A DNA stretch of 64,000 nucleotides from a candidate division KSB1 bacterium (GCA_034506335.1 JAPDPR010000009.1:29173-93172), one strand, 5' to 3'. Positions 1 to 9,266 are shown, numbered from the stretch's first letter. The notes: generated from the letters alone by a model not told the origin. Program-made: numbers and translations.

Positions 1-333
1 GCCGCGTACTCCGCGTGGAGCGGCGTAATGAACTTCATCGCCATTACGTTTGGCGGGTGGTTAGCTCTGCGCCTGAGCGGCCTCAATGTGCAGGTGGCCG
101 GCTTTTCACTGGGCAACTATCACTTCCTCTTCATCCTCACCTCGGTCCTGCGCTTTCCAGGGCTATTTCTGCTGCGGAGACTGCGCGAAAAGCACGCTGT
201 GCCCACGGCGATCTTGGTGCAGCAAACATTTAGCGAGATCAATAGGCGCATAGGTCTTGGCAGATACTTTCTCCTGCTGCCTCTAGCGAATGGCGCAAGG
301 AGGAAGAGAGACAGCCTTCGCAACATCCGGTAG
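1..333 (+). CDS. C-terminal end of a major facilitator-type transporter (5' part outside window)
   Basis: The reading frame is open from the first base and stops at 331-333, so only the last 110 residues are seen. They contain two hydrophobic stretches (around VMNFIAITFGGWLALRL and HFLFILTSVLRFPGLFLL), a basic loop LLRRLREK, and a mixed cytoplasmic tail ending in arginines and lysines. This is the usual end of a 12-helix MFS permease, but so short a piece cannot fix the family or substrate. An 83-bp gap separates it from the next gene on the same strand. What is seen is a membrane-protein C-terminus; MFS is an inference. Confidence 0.55.
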   Translation, partial: AAYSAWSGVMNFIAITFGGWLALRLSGLNVQVAGFSLGNYHFLFILTSVLRFPGLFLLRRLREKHAVPTAILVQQTFSEINRRIGLGRYFLLLPLANGARRKRDSLRNIR

Positions 334-416
334 GAGTCATCAGGCCGTGGGTGCTGGCTGAACAAGAGGCGCCTTTCTGAGGGCACCAACGGCCGTCCTA
401 AACAGAGGGGGAGGAA

Positions 417-1820
417 ATGAAGATCGAGGAACCTGCACCGGAACACTTTCTCTACCGGCTTTGGGGCGACCGAAGCCTGGTGGGACGCAGGATGCACACC
501 GTGGATGGGAGAACCGTGGAGGTGGTGGCGTGCGGCACCCGCAACCCGGATGCCGGCCCCGACTTTCGGGGCGCCACCTTGATCGTCGACGGCAAGATGT
601 GCTGCGGCGACATTGAGATTCATCCTGTGGCCGTTGATTGGTACCGGCATGGGCACCACCGCGATCCACGGTACAACAGCGTGGTGCTGCATGTGGTGAC
701 TATGGACGTGGACCCCGAGGAGCGCACTCTGCGCCAAGACGGCGAGGAGATCCCGGTATTGAACCTCGACCAGTTTCTTGTCAAGCCGGCCGAGCAGTTG
801 GCTGCCGAAGGGCAAGCCCCACCGGGCCCGGAGCCGGTAGCTTGTGCATTGCGTGAGGCCAGCCGGCCGCGCATTCTCCACATCGTGGAGCTGGCGGGGG
901 ATGAGCGGCTGAACACCAAGTGCATGCGGTACCAAGAAGAGCGCCTCATCGACGGTTGGGACCAGATCCTCTATCGTGGCCTCGCAGAAGCGCTGGGTTA
1001 CGCTAAGAACCAAGTCGCATTTCGGAAGCTTGCCGACCGACTCCCTTACGCCGAGCTATCCCGAGCTATTAGGGGCTTGGACGCCGACACGGCATGGGTG
1101 CGTGCCCAGGCTTACCTTTTCGGCGCCGCCGGGCTCTTGCCCTCAGAAGGGTCCCTGGTAGAAGCGGACCATGAGCTCCGTGACTTCCTCGGCCAGCTGC
1201 GGACAGAGTGGGAGCATTTCCCTTATCGTCGCAAAATCGACCCGTTGCACAGAGAGGAGTGGCTTTTCTTTCGGCTGCGTCCGCAGAATTTTCCCACTCG
1301 GCGCATCGCTGCTCTTGCTGCCCTGGCAGTACGCTTCCACGAACACGGTTTCCTCGGTGGCCTGATGCGGATCGTTCAGGCGGGCCAACGCCGCATCCCA
1401 CAAGTCGGCAGGCAGCTGAGCGCATCCCTTACTGTGGAATCCGATCCATTTTGGCGGACACACTATTGCTTTGACGTTTCTGGGAGTAGTCCGATGACGG
1501 GCGGCGGCAAGCTGGTAGGACCTGAGCGTGCCGCGGACATGGTGGTCAATGTCGTGCTGCCTTGCCTCATGGCTTATGCAAGAGAGACGGGGGATGGACA
1601 ACTGCAGACGCTGCTCGCCCAAGTCTATGTGCAGGCGCCACTCCTCGCGGAGAACGCCATTGTGAGAGAAATGACCCTGAGGCTATTCGGGGCGCAGGGT
1701 AAAGGGGTTGTGGATACCGCCTGCCGCCAACAGGGGCTCATTCAGCTGTTCAAGATGTTGTGCCAAAGAGGTCCTTGCGCGCGGTGCCTGGAGCACTTTG
1801 AGGTGCCGCCCGCCGACTGA
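417..1820 (+). CDS. DUF2851 family protein of unknown function
   Basis: 467 residues, soluble, no signal peptide. The N-terminal third carries the hallmark series of the DUF2851 family: RNPDAGPDF (about residues 42-50), GDIEIH, DWYRHGHH and YNSVVLHVV. The C-terminus has a Cys pair (CARCLEH), also usual for the family, and the length fits. DUF2851 proteins are common in Bacteroidota and relatives and have no established biochemical role. The pattern of invariant Asp, Glu and His residues suggests a metal-dependent enzyme, which is inference only. The ATG is preceded by a strong GGGGGAGGA ribosome site. A terminator follows, so this is the end of its transcript. Confidence 0.85.
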   Translation: MKIEEPAPEHFLYRLWGDRSLVGRRMHTVDGRTVEVVACGTRNPDAGPDFRGATLIVDGKMCCGDIEIHPVAVDWYRHGHHRDPRYNSVVLHVVTMDVDPEERTLRQDGEEIPVLNLDQFLVKPAEQLAAEGQAPPGPEPVACALREASRPRILHIVELAGDERLNTKCMRYQEERLIDGWDQILYRGLAEALGYAKNQVAFRKLADRLPYAELSRAIRGLDADTAWVRAQAYLFGAAGLLPSEGSLVEADHELRDFLGQLRTEWEHFPYRRKIDPLHREEWLFFRLRPQNFPTRRIAALAALAVRFHEHGFLGGLMRIVQAGQRRIPQVGRQLSASLTVESDPFWRTHYCFDVSGSSPMTGGGKLVGPERAADMVVNVVLPCLMAYARETGDGQLQTLLAQVYVQAPLLAENAIVREMTLRLFGAQGKGVVDTACRQQGLIQLFKMLCQRGPCARCLEHFEVPPAD

Positions 1821-1845
1821 GACGGCTGTTTAGCGCACTGCTTGC

Positions 1846-1900
1846 GCTCCTGGCAGGGTCAAACGGCCGAGAAAGACCTTGCACAGGAGCCTTTTTTTTT
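1846..1900 (+). terminator. Rho-independent terminator after the DUF2851 gene
   Basis: A 7-bp perfect inverted repeat, GCTCCTG at 1846-1852 and CAGGAGC at 1884-1890, is followed directly by a run of nine T (1892-1900). The loop is long (31 nt), but the T-run and its place 26 bp past the stop codon make a terminator likely. It separates the DUF2851 gene from feoAB. Confidence 0.6.
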
Positions 1901-2033
1901 GTATCATTGCACGGGCCAGAAGCAAGGGTTGCCAGCAGGGAGTCCTTCTCCCACTCGCCCAGCAGGAATTTCGCGCGGGGGCGAGAAAGAGAGTCCATCT
2001 TTCTACAGGAACGTGTAGACTCATGATGGAGAA

Positions 2034-2360
2034 ATGAGGCGGTGGTTCACGTACAGGACAACCGCAAGGTGCCGATGGTGGCTCGCGCGGTGGTTGAAGG
2101 GCCTAAGAAAGAGCGAGACAGACGTGAGCGCTGACGAGGTGGATCTGACCGAATTGCGACCAGGTGAGAGCGGAACAGTGGTGAGAATTGTGGGCGGCCC
2201 AGGACTGATCAGGCGATTGGAAGCACTTGGAGTGCAGCCAGGGGTCACCGTGACCAAGGTGGCGGGGCAGATGCTGCACGGGCCGGTGGCTTTCCGCGTA
2301 GGCGCAAGCCAATACGCCATCGGCTTCGGCGTGGCGCGCAAGGTGATCGTGAGGCGATGA
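2034..2360 (+). CDS. feoA: FeoA-domain protein
   Basis: A 108-residue protein whose C-terminal ~75 residues are a FeoA (SH3-like) domain: L-x-E-L-R-P-G-E-S-G-x-V, then RRLEALGVQPG and a final hydrophobic strand typical of the fold. FeoA is a small cytoplasmic partner of the ferrous-iron transporter FeoB. The stop overlaps the feoB start (ATGA at 2357-2360), so the two are translationally coupled. The first ~30 residues are rich in Trp and Arg and unlike other FeoA proteins. An in-frame GTG at 2124 would give a standard-length protein and may be the real start. A tiny ORF (Met-Met-Glu-Lys) overlaps the annotated ATG. Confidence 0.85.
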   Translation: MRRWFTYRTTARCRWWLARWLKGLRKSETDVSADEVDLTELRPGESGTVVRIVGGPGLIRRLEALGVQPGVTVTKVAGQMLHGPVAFRVGASQYAIGFGVARKVIVRR

Positions 2361-4114
2361 GCCGAGAAGCCGGCCAGAGACCCCGCAGAATCCTGTTGAT
2401 GGGAAACCCCAACGTCGGGAAAAGCGTGGTCTTTTCCCGCCTGACCGGCGCACACGTCATAGCCTCCAACTACCCTGGTACTACAGTCGAGTACACCAAG
2501 GGCCGCATGCGGCTCGGTGCCGAGGAGGTCGAGGTCATTGACGTACCGGGCACCTACTCGCTGTCTCCGTCGTCCCGTGCCGAGGAGGTTGCGGTTCTCA
2601 TGCTGCGGGAAGCGGCGACGGAGGGCGAAAGGCCGGACATCGTCATCAACGTGGTGGACGCCACCAACCTGGAGCGGAACCTCAACCTGACCTTGCAACT
2701 CCTCAAGGCCGGGGTGCCGATGGTGGTGGCGCTCAACATGTGGGACGAGGCCAGGCACATTGGCGTGACGGTGGATGTGGATGGGCTCGCGCAGCTTCTC
2801 GGTGTACCGGTGGTTCCGACGGTCGCTATTACCGGAGAGGGTATCCGTGCCCTCGTGGAGAGCTTGGCCAACGCCCGCATTGGCCGGTGGCAATTCAATG
2901 AGGAAGACCGCTGGGCAGAAGTGGGGAAGGTGGTGCGGGCAGTCCAGGAGGTGAGGCACCGGCATCATACGCTTCTGGAAAAGCTGAGTGACGCATCCCT
3001 TCAGCCCTTCACCGGGACGGTGATCGCGGCGGCCGTGCTGTATCTCTCCTTCCGCATCATTCGCCTCCTCGGCGAGGGGCTGGCCACTGGTCTGATGGAG
3101 CCGGCATTCCAGCGGTACTGGGGGCCGCTGATGATGCGCCTGTCGCGCCTCTTGGGCTCGGGCGGCATTCTCCACGATGTGCTGGTAGGGCGACTCATCG
3201 ACGGGAGGATCGATTTTCTCCAATCGCTGGGTCTTCTTACCACCGGCCTGTTTGTGGACTTTGCGGTAGTGCTGCCATATGTGGTGGCGTTCTATTTGGT
3301 GTTGAGCCTGGGCGAGGACTCGGGCTACCTGCCTCGTCTTGGTGTGCTGTTGGACACCATCATGCACCGCCTGGGCCTGCATGGCTTAGCAATCGTGCCG
3401 CTCCTCTTGGGGTGCGGGTGCAATGTGCCGGGTGTCATGGCCACCCGGGTATTAGAGACGCGGCGCGAGCGCTTCATCGCGGCGACGCTCATGGCCATTG
3501 CCATCCCATGTACCGCCCAGACCGCCGTGATCATTGGCCTTGTGGGGAGACATGGCACCGCAGCACTGCTCATGGTATTTGGGGTCCTCTTTGCCGTTGG
3601 TATCGTACTTGGTATCGCCATGAACCTCATTCTGCCCGGAGAGAGTCCGGAGATCTTTGTTGAGATTCCCCCGTACCGGTTCCCCTTCGTGCCTGGATTG
3701 CTGCGCAAGCTTTTCATCCGCCTACGGTGGTTTTTGCAGGAGGCGGTCCCGTTCGTTCTCCTCGGCGTCTTTGTCGTGAATCTTCTCTACAGATTTGGGG
3801 TCGTGGCGTTCATGGGAAAACTCGCTGCGCCAGTAGTGACGGGCCTGTTGGGCTTACCCAAAGAGGCCGTGGCGGCGATGATTGTCGGCTTTTTGCGCAA
3901 AGACGTGGCAGTGGGCATGCTGGCGCCCCTCGGGTTGACCGTGAAGCAGCTGGTTATTGCCAGCGTGGTGCTGACGATGTACTTTCCGTGCATGGCGACC
4001 TTCGTGGTTATGCTGAGAGAGTTGGGGTGGAAGGACATGCTGGGGGCCAGCGTGATCATGGTCCTCGCAAGCCTCACTGTGGGCAGCCTCCTCAACGTGG
4101 CGCTGGCACAGTGA
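2357..4114 (+). CDS. feoB: Ferrous iron transport protein B (FeoB), compact form
   Basis: Inner-membrane Fe(II) transporter with an N-terminal GTPase. G1 is GNPNVGKS (residues 16-23), G3 DVPG (62-65) and G4 NMWD (127-130). After a short helical linker the membrane part begins near residue 215. It contains both conserved Cys gate motifs: LGCGCNVPGVMATR and, near the end, YFPCMATFVVM. At 585 residues it is shorter than most FeoB proteins (about 650-770), mainly because the GDI/linker region is reduced and there is little C-terminal extension. All functional motifs are present, so it is probably active. It is coupled to feoA by a 4-bp overlap. No obvious Fur box was seen. Confidence 0.95.
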   Translation: MSREAGQRPRRILLMGNPNVGKSVVFSRLTGAHVIASNYPGTTVEYTKGRMRLGAEEVEVIDVPGTYSLSPSSRAEEVAVLMLREAATEGERPDIVINVVDATNLERNLNLTLQLLKAGVPMVVALNMWDEARHIGVTVDVDGLAQLLGVPVVPTVAITGEGIRALVESLANARIGRWQFNEEDRWAEVGKVVRAVQEVRHRHHTLLEKLSDASLQPFTGTVIAAAVLYLSFRIIRLLGEGLATGLMEPAFQRYWGPLMMRLSRLLGSGGILHDVLVGRLIDGRIDFLQSLGLLTTGLFVDFAVVLPYVVAFYLVLSLGEDSGYLPRLGVLLDTIMHRLGLHGLAIVPLLLGCGCNVPGVMATRVLETRRERFIAATLMAIAIPCTAQTAVIIGLVGRHGTAALLMVFGVLFAVGIVLGIAMNLILPGESPEIFVEIPPYRFPFVPGLLRKLFIRLRWFLQEAVPFVLLGVFVVNLLYRFGVVAFMGKLAAPVVTGLLGLPKEAVAAMIVGFLRKDVAVGMLAPLGLTVKQLVIASVVLTMYFPCMATFVVMLRELGWKDMLGASVIMVLASLTVGSLLNVALAQ

Positions 4115-4137
4115 GGCACAATGCCAGGCGTTTGAGC

Positions 4138-4166
4138 TTGATATTTACGAGGAATTTTGCTATACT
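4138..4166 (+). promoter_or_regulatory. Sigma70-type promoter of the lysine degradation operon
   Basis: TTGATA (4138-4143), 17-bp spacer, TATACT (4161-4166). The expected start of transcription near 4173 gives a leader of about 80 nt before the ALDH7 gene at 4253. The match to the consensus is strong and the position is intergenic. Confidence 0.7.
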
Positions 4167-4252
4167 TAACGGCTCGGAAGGCAGCCCTGGGCGTTCTCTG
4201 GGGGCTTAGGGCAAAGGCGGTGATGGTGCACTAGCGACGGAGGAGCTGGTTC

Positions 4253-5782
4253 ATGTATGACTTTCTGAAAACCCTCGGCATTGAGAAGGAGAACTCTGGC
4301 GGCTGCACAGGCACCCAATGGCTGAAAGGGAACGGCGGGCTTTTGCAGTCGGTCTCGCCCATCGATGGGGAGGTTATCGCCGCCGTGCGGCAAGTGGATG
4401 AGCAAGAATACGAGGCGATCGTAGCTAAAGCCCAGGAAGCCTTCAAATGGTGGAGGATGGTGCCGGCGCCCAAAAGGGGCGAAGTGGTCCGTCAGATTGG
4501 GTTAAAACTGCGCGAATACAAGGAGCCGCTTGGCAAGTTAGTCACCCTCGAAATGGGCAAGATCCTTCCCGAGGGGGAGGGAGAGGTGCAAGAGATGATC
4601 GATATGGCGGACTTTGCCGTGGGTCTCTCGCGCCAGCTCTACGGACTCACCATGCAGTCGGAACGACCGATGCATCGCATGTATGAGCAATGGCACCCGC
4701 TAGGCATTGTGGGGATTATCACTGCCTTCAACTTTCCCGTGGCCGTATGGTCATGGAATGCGATGATTGCGCTGGTCTGCGGGGACACCATGATCTGGAA
4801 GCCCTCGTCTCTAACTCCTCTTTGCGCCATCGCGGTGCACAAGATCATGGCAGACGTGCTCAAGGCCAATGGCCTTCCGGAAGGTATCGTCAATCTGGCC
4901 GTGGGCAGCGGTCGGGTGGTGGGCGAGAGGATGATCCACGACACCCGCATCCCGTTGATCAGCGCCACCGGCAGCTGCGAGATGGGGCGGCGCATCGGCG
5001 CGGTGGTGGGCCAGCGCCTTGGGCGGACCATCCTTGAGCTGGGTGGCAACAACGGGATCATCGTCATGGAAGATGCCAACATGGACCTGGTTGTGCGGGC
5101 GGTGCTTTTTGGCGCGGTAGGAACCGCCGGTCAGCGCTGCACCACTACCAGGAGGCTCATCGTGCAGCAGACGGTGTTCGATTCGCTGCTGCAGCGCTTG
5201 GTCAACGCCTACAAGCAGGTGCGCATCGGCAATCCGCTGGAAAAGGGTGTGCTCATGGGTCCCATGGTGGCGCGCTCCGAGGTGGAGGTCTTTCTCCGCG
5301 CCATCGAAATCATCAAGGAGCAGGGGGGCGAGATTGTGTACGGTGGTCGCGTGTTGACAGGACCCCAGTTCAAGTCAGGTTGCTATGTGGAGCCCACCAT
5401 CGTGAAGGCGCGCCCGGACATGCCCATCGTGGGCGAGGAGACCTTTGCGCCTATTCTCTACGTGATGCCCTTTTCCACGCTGGATGAGGCGATCGAGATT
5501 CACAACAGTGTGGAGCAGGGCCTGAGTTCCGCCATGTTCACCACCAACCTGCTTGCCGCAGAGACATTTCTTTCCGCGCGCGGAAGCGATTGCGGCATTG
5601 CCAACATCAACATCGGCACAAGCGGGGCGGAAATCGGCGGTGCCTTTGGTGGCGAAAAGTCGACGGGCGGCGGGCGCGAGGCCGGCTCCGACGCGTGGAA
5701 GGCCTACATGCGCCGGCAGACCAATACCATCAACTGGTCAACCGAGCTGCCTTTGGCGCAAGGGATCAAGTTCGGGGACTGA
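4253..5782 (+). CDS. Alpha-aminoadipate semialdehyde dehydrogenase (ALDH7 family)
   Basis: NAD-dependent aldehyde dehydrogenase, 509 residues. The catalytic Cys is C296 in GTAGQRCTTTRRL and the general base is E262 in LELGGNNG. The C-terminal block NIGTSGAEIGGAFGGEK followed by TGGGREAGSDAWK is diagnostic of the ALDH7 (antiquitin / piperideine-6-carboxylate dehydrogenase) family rather than of generic ALDHs. These enzymes oxidise alpha-aminoadipate semialdehyde to alpha-aminoadipate. The two genes behind it encode the LKR and SDH steps that make this semialdehyde from lysine, which supports the assignment. It is the first gene after the promoter at 4138-4166 and lies 21 bp before the next gene. 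Confidence 0.93.
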   Translation: MYDFLKTLGIEKENSGGCTGTQWLKGNGGLLQSVSPIDGEVIAAVRQVDEQEYEAIVAKAQEAFKWWRMVPAPKRGEVVRQIGLKLREYKEPLGKLVTLEMGKILPEGEGEVQEMIDMADFAVGLSRQLYGLTMQSERPMHRMYEQWHPLGIVGIITAFNFPVAVWSWNAMIALVCGDTMIWKPSSLTPLCAIAVHKIMADVLKANGLPEGIVNLAVGSGRVVGERMIHDTRIPLISATGSCEMGRRIGAVVGQRLGRTILELGGNNGIIVMEDANMDLVVRAVLFGAVGTAGQRCTTTRRLIVQQTVFDSLLQRLVNAYKQVRIGNPLEKGVLMGPMVARSEVEVFLRAIEIIKEQGGEIVYGGRVLTGPQFKSGCYVEPTIVKARPDMPIVGEETFAPILYVMPFSTLDEAIEIHNSVEQGLSSAMFTTNLLAAETFLSARGSDCGIANINIGTSGAEIGGAFGGEKSTGGGREAGSDAWKAYMRRQTNTINWSTELPLAQGIKFGD

Positions 5783-5803
5783 GTAGACCAGACTGAGGAA
5801 CGC

Positions 5804-7123
5804 GTGAACAGGCTCTTTGGCATAAGGCGCGAGGACAAGAACCGCTGGGAGCGGCGGGTACCATTGACGCCCCACCATGTCCAGGCTCTTTGTGCAGAAC
5901 ATGGCCTGCAGTGTGTGGTGCAGAGCTCGCCGATCCGTGTGTTTAGCGACGAGCAGTACCGGGAACTTGGTATCGAGGTCGCAGAGGATATCGGCCACTG
6001 TCCGGTGGTTTTCGCCGTGAAGGAAATCCCGGCCGAGTTTTTCCGGCCTGGCGGTACCTATGTGTTCTTTGCTCATGTGATAAAGGGGCAGAAGCACAAC
6101 ATGTCCATGTTGCGCCGTCTAATGGAGCTGGGGTGCACGCTTATTGACTATGAGCGTATCGTGGACGAGAGCGGAAAGCGGCTCATTTTCTTCGGTCGAC
6201 ACGCCGGGCTTGCCGGCATGATTGACACTTTATGGGCCCTAGGGCAGCGCCTCGCTTACGAGGGTCTTGACACGCCCTTTGCGGCGCTACAGCCGGCACA
6301 CCGCTACCCTACTTTGCAAGAGGCCAAAGAGGCTGTCCAGCGCGTGGGAGAGGCAATCGCAACCACTGGGCTCCCCGAGGGCTTGGTTCCTTTCGTGTGC
6401 GGTTTTGCCGGGTATGGGCATGTGTCCCAGGGAGCACAGGAGATCTTCGATCTTCTGCCCCATCGCAAGATCTCGCCTTCCCAGCTGCTGGAGCTGCAAG
6501 AAGATGGATGGTGTGGCGCCAGGACGCTTTACAAGGTCGTCTTTCGTGAAGAAGATATGGTGAGACCCGTGATGCCAAATGGGCGCTTCGAACTGCAGGA
6601 CTACTACTGCCACCCGGAACGATACGAAGGGCGGTTTGCAGAATACGTACCCCAGTTGTCGGTGCTGGTCAATGGCATCTATTGGGATGCGCGCTACCCG
6701 CGGCTGGTGACCAAACAGGACCTGCGTGCTCTGTTCTCGCGGAACGAACGACCTCGCCTGCGCGTCATCGGCGATATATCCTGCGATGTGGAAGGCTCCA
6801 TCGAGTGCACGCTGCGGGCCACTACCCCAGACGACCCGATTTTTGTATATGACCCCCTTACGGAAACCATCACTCCGGGGCACCAGGGTCGCGGCGTGGT
6901 GGTGCTGGCCGTGGATAACCTGCCGTGTGAGCTCCCCCGCGCTGCGTCGGTCTACTTTAGCGGCGTGCTCAAGGAGTATGTGCCGGCCATCGTCACCGCC
7001 AACTACGAGGTGAGCTTTGACGAGCTGGCGCTTCCGCCGGAAATCAAGCGAGCGGTCATCGTACATCGTGGCACGCTGACGCCTGACTATCGGTATCTGG
7101 AGCAGTACGTGGCAAACCCATAG
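5804..7123 (+). CDS. Lysine-2-oxoglutarate reductase (saccharopine-forming), LKR-type
   Basis: 439 residues, homologous over its length to the N-terminal half of the eukaryotic bifunctional enzyme AASS (alanine dehydrogenase/transhydrogenase-like fold). Visible blocks are IRREDKNRWERRVPLTP at the N-terminus, FFAHVIKGQKHNMSML, and GDISCDVEGSIECT in the second half. It would condense lysine with 2-oxoglutarate to saccharopine using NAD(P)H. The GTG start at 5804 has a GAGGAA ribosome site 5 nt upstream; no better ATG exists. It is the middle gene of the lysine operon. Coupling to SDH and ALDH7 genes argues for catabolism rather than fungal-type lysine synthesis. Confidence 0.9.
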   Translation: MNRLFGIRREDKNRWERRVPLTPHHVQALCAEHGLQCVVQSSPIRVFSDEQYRELGIEVAEDIGHCPVVFAVKEIPAEFFRPGGTYVFFAHVIKGQKHNMSMLRRLMELGCTLIDYERIVDESGKRLIFFGRHAGLAGMIDTLWALGQRLAYEGLDTPFAALQPAHRYPTLQEAKEAVQRVGEAIATTGLPEGLVPFVCGFAGYGHVSQGAQEIFDLLPHRKISPSQLLELQEDGWCGARTLYKVVFREEDMVRPVMPNGRFELQDYYCHPERYEGRFAEYVPQLSVLVNGIYWDARYPRLVTKQDLRALFSRNERPRLRVIGDISCDVEGSIECTLRATTPDDPIFVYDPLTETITPGHQGRGVVVLAVDNLPCELPRAASVYFSGVLKEYVPAIVTANYEVSFDELALPPEIKRAVIVHRGTLTPDYRYLEQYVANP

Positions 7124-7146
7124 AGGAACGGCTGGAGGAAATTGGT

Positions 7147-8481
7147 ATGCAGAATGTTCTAATTCTTGGCGCAGGTCTGGTGGCGCGGCCGCTGGTTCGG
7201 TACCTCTTAGATCAGCCAGGGCTGAAGGTGACAGTAGCGAGCCGCACGGTGGCGAAGGCTGAGGCCCTCATTGAGGGACATCCGCGCGGCGTGGCAGAAG
7301 CCTTGTTGGTGGACGACGAGGCTCATTTGGATGCGCTTGTGGCAGGGTGCGACCTCGCCATCAGCATGGTCCCGTACACGTACCATGTCGTGGTCGCCAA
7401 GCACTGCATCAAGCACAAGAAGCACATGGTGACCACCTCCTATGTGAGCGATGCCATGGCCGCCCTGGATGGCGAAGCAAAAGCAGCCGGCATCACCATC
7501 CTCAATGAGCTGGGCTTAGACCCGGGCATCGATCACATGTCGGCAATGCGTATCATCGACGGTGTGCACAGTAGGGGCGGACAGATCGTGAGTTTTGAGT
7601 CCTGCTGCGGCGGACTCCCCGCACCGGAAGCCAACGACAATCCCTTTGGGTACAAGTTTTCCTGGAGCCCGCGGGGCGTAGTCATGGCCGGTCGCAATGC
7701 CGCCAAGTACCTGAAAGACGGCAAGGTGGTCGAAATACCTGGCGAGGCACTCTTTGACCACTACTGGACAAGGAAGGTAGATACCCTGGGTGAGCTGGAA
7801 GTCTATCCTAACCGCAACTCCTTGCCGTACATTAACACCTATGGCATCCAGGAGACCAAGACTATGTTCCGGGGCACCTTCCGGAATCTGGGGTGGTGCA
7901 AGACAATGAAAAAGATTGTCGAGCTTGGTATGCTTGACGATAAGGTTCGCAAAGTGAAGGGGATGACGTTTGCGGATCTCACCCGCCAACTCGTGGGTGC
8001 GGCGCCTGGGAAAGACCTACGGGCAGCGGCTGCCGAATTCCTGAAACTACCGGTCGACTCGGATGTTATGCACAGGCTGGAGTGGCTGGGGCTGTTCAGC
8101 AGTGATCCGCTACCAATGGAAGAAGGCTCCAACCTTGATATTCTGGCGGCGCGCATGCTGCAGAAGATGGCCTATCGTCCCAATGAGAGGGACATGATCG
8201 TTCTTGTACACGACTTTGTAGCCGATTTTCCCAAAGAGAAGCGTCGGGAAAAAATCACCTCCAGCCTCATTGACTTTGGGATACCGGGCGGTGATTCCTC
8301 TATGTCGCGTACGGTGGGATTACCGGCCGCCATCGGCGCGCGCTACATTTTGGAAGGCAAGATCACCAGGAAGGGTGTGATCATTCCGGTGTGGCCGGAG
8401 ATCTATGTGCCCATCCTCAACGAGCTGGAGAAGCTGGGCATCAAGTGTAAGGAGAGTACTGAAGTCCTCAGGCCGGCGTAG
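7147..8481 (+). CDS. Saccharopine dehydrogenase (glutamate-forming)
   Basis: 444 residues. The Rossmann motif GAGLVA (residues 8-13) is at the very N-terminus, as in the C-terminal half of eukaryotic AASS and in yeast Lys9. Further conserved pieces are MVPYTYH, ELGLDPGIDHM and SCCGGLPAPEANDNP, followed by GYKFSWSPRG. It would oxidise saccharopine to glutamate and alpha-aminoadipate semialdehyde, the substrate of the ALDH7 encoded two genes upstream. A GGAGGAAATTGGT ribosome site precedes the ATG. Here the LKR and SDH activities are on two separate polypeptides, not fused. Confidence 0.93.
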   Translation: MQNVLILGAGLVARPLVRYLLDQPGLKVTVASRTVAKAEALIEGHPRGVAEALLVDDEAHLDALVAGCDLAISMVPYTYHVVVAKHCIKHKKHMVTTSYVSDAMAALDGEAKAAGITILNELGLDPGIDHMSAMRIIDGVHSRGGQIVSFESCCGGLPAPEANDNPFGYKFSWSPRGVVMAGRNAAKYLKDGKVVEIPGEALFDHYWTRKVDTLGELEVYPNRNSLPYINTYGIQETKTMFRGTFRNLGWCKTMKKIVELGMLDDKVRKVKGMTFADLTRQLVGAAPGKDLRAAAAEFLKLPVDSDVMHRLEWLGLFSSDPLPMEEGSNLDILAARMLQKMAYRPNERDMIVLVHDFVADFPKEKRREKITSSLIDFGIPGGDSSMSRTVGLPAAIGARYILEGKITRKGVIIPVWPEIYVPILNELEKLGIKCKESTEVLRPA

Positions 8482-8534
8482 GGAGGCATGCGGCTACTTT
8501 CAGTCCTGGAGGGTCAGTCGCGGTCGAGAAATTC

Positions 8535-9242
8535 GTGGTGGAGTCCGGGGTGCTCTATGTGGTGAGCACCCCTATCGGTAACCTGCGGGATATCACCCTG
8601 CGGGCGCTGGATGTGCTGGGTCAGGTGGACCTCATTGCGGCCGAAGACACGCGCCGCACGGCCGTGCTCCTGGCCGAGTACGGCATCCATACGCCCATGA
8701 CCAGCTACCACGAATACAACCGGGCGCGGAAGGCACCGCAGCTTATCGCGCGCCTGCAGAGTGGCCAGTCGTTGGCCCTGGTTTCAGACGCCGGCACACC
8801 GGGCATCTCAGATCCGGGGGCGCACCTGGTGCGGGAGGCGTTGGCCAACGGCCTCAGGGTGGAGGCAATTCCTGGGCCTACGGCCTTGGTGACCGCGCTG
8901 GTTATTTCCGGACTGGCCACAGACCGGTTTGCGTTCGAAGGGTTCTTGCCTGCGAAAAAGGGGCGCACCACACGCCTGGAATCCTTGCGGGAGGAGACTC
9001 GTACGCTGGTCTTGTATGAGTCGCCACATCGCCTCCTCCGCACCCTTCGCGACCTGCTGCGGGTGCTTGGTGACCGGCAGGCGGTAATGGCGCGCGAGCT
9101 GACGAAAAAGTTCCAGGAGGTCATCCGCGGCTCTCTCAGCGAGCTGGTGTCCACTCTCGAGCGCAAAAAGGTCAAAGGCGAGGTGGTGCTCATCGTGGCA
9201 GGAAAACCTCGAGGGGAGAGATTGGTCAAGGCCAGCGAATGA
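8535..9242 (+). CDS. rsmI: 16S rRNA 2'-O-ribose C1402 methyltransferase RsmI
   Basis: 235-residue SAM-dependent tetrapyrrole-methylase-fold enzyme. The N-terminal LYVVSTPIGNLRDITLRAL, then AAEDTRRT, TSYHEYN and DAGTPGISDPG are all classic RsmI signatures. It methylates the ribose of C1402 in 16S rRNA at the ribosomal P site. The GTG start at 8535 puts the LYVVSTPIGN block at residue 7, as usual. The C-terminal ~25 residues are basic and end earlier than in the E. coli enzyme. It lies 53 bp after the lysine operon and 24 bp before the next gene, probably on the same transcript. Confidence 0.95.
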   Translation: MVESGVLYVVSTPIGNLRDITLRALDVLGQVDLIAAEDTRRTAVLLAEYGIHTPMTSYHEYNRARKAPQLIARLQSGQSLALVSDAGTPGISDPGAHLVREALANGLRVEAIPGPTALVTALVISGLATDRFAFEGFLPAKKGRTTRLESLREETRTLVLYESPHRLLRTLRDLLRVLGDRQAVMARELTKKFQEVIRGSLSELVSTLERKKVKGEVVLIVAGKPRGERLVKASE

Positions 9243-9266
9243 AAAGATGAAAGGTCTGTTGCGGTC

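Noticed and set aside
2021..3382. 453-codon antisense frame over feoA/feoB
   Set aside because: His/Arg/Pro-rich shadow with no features; feoB motifs on the other strand are complete.
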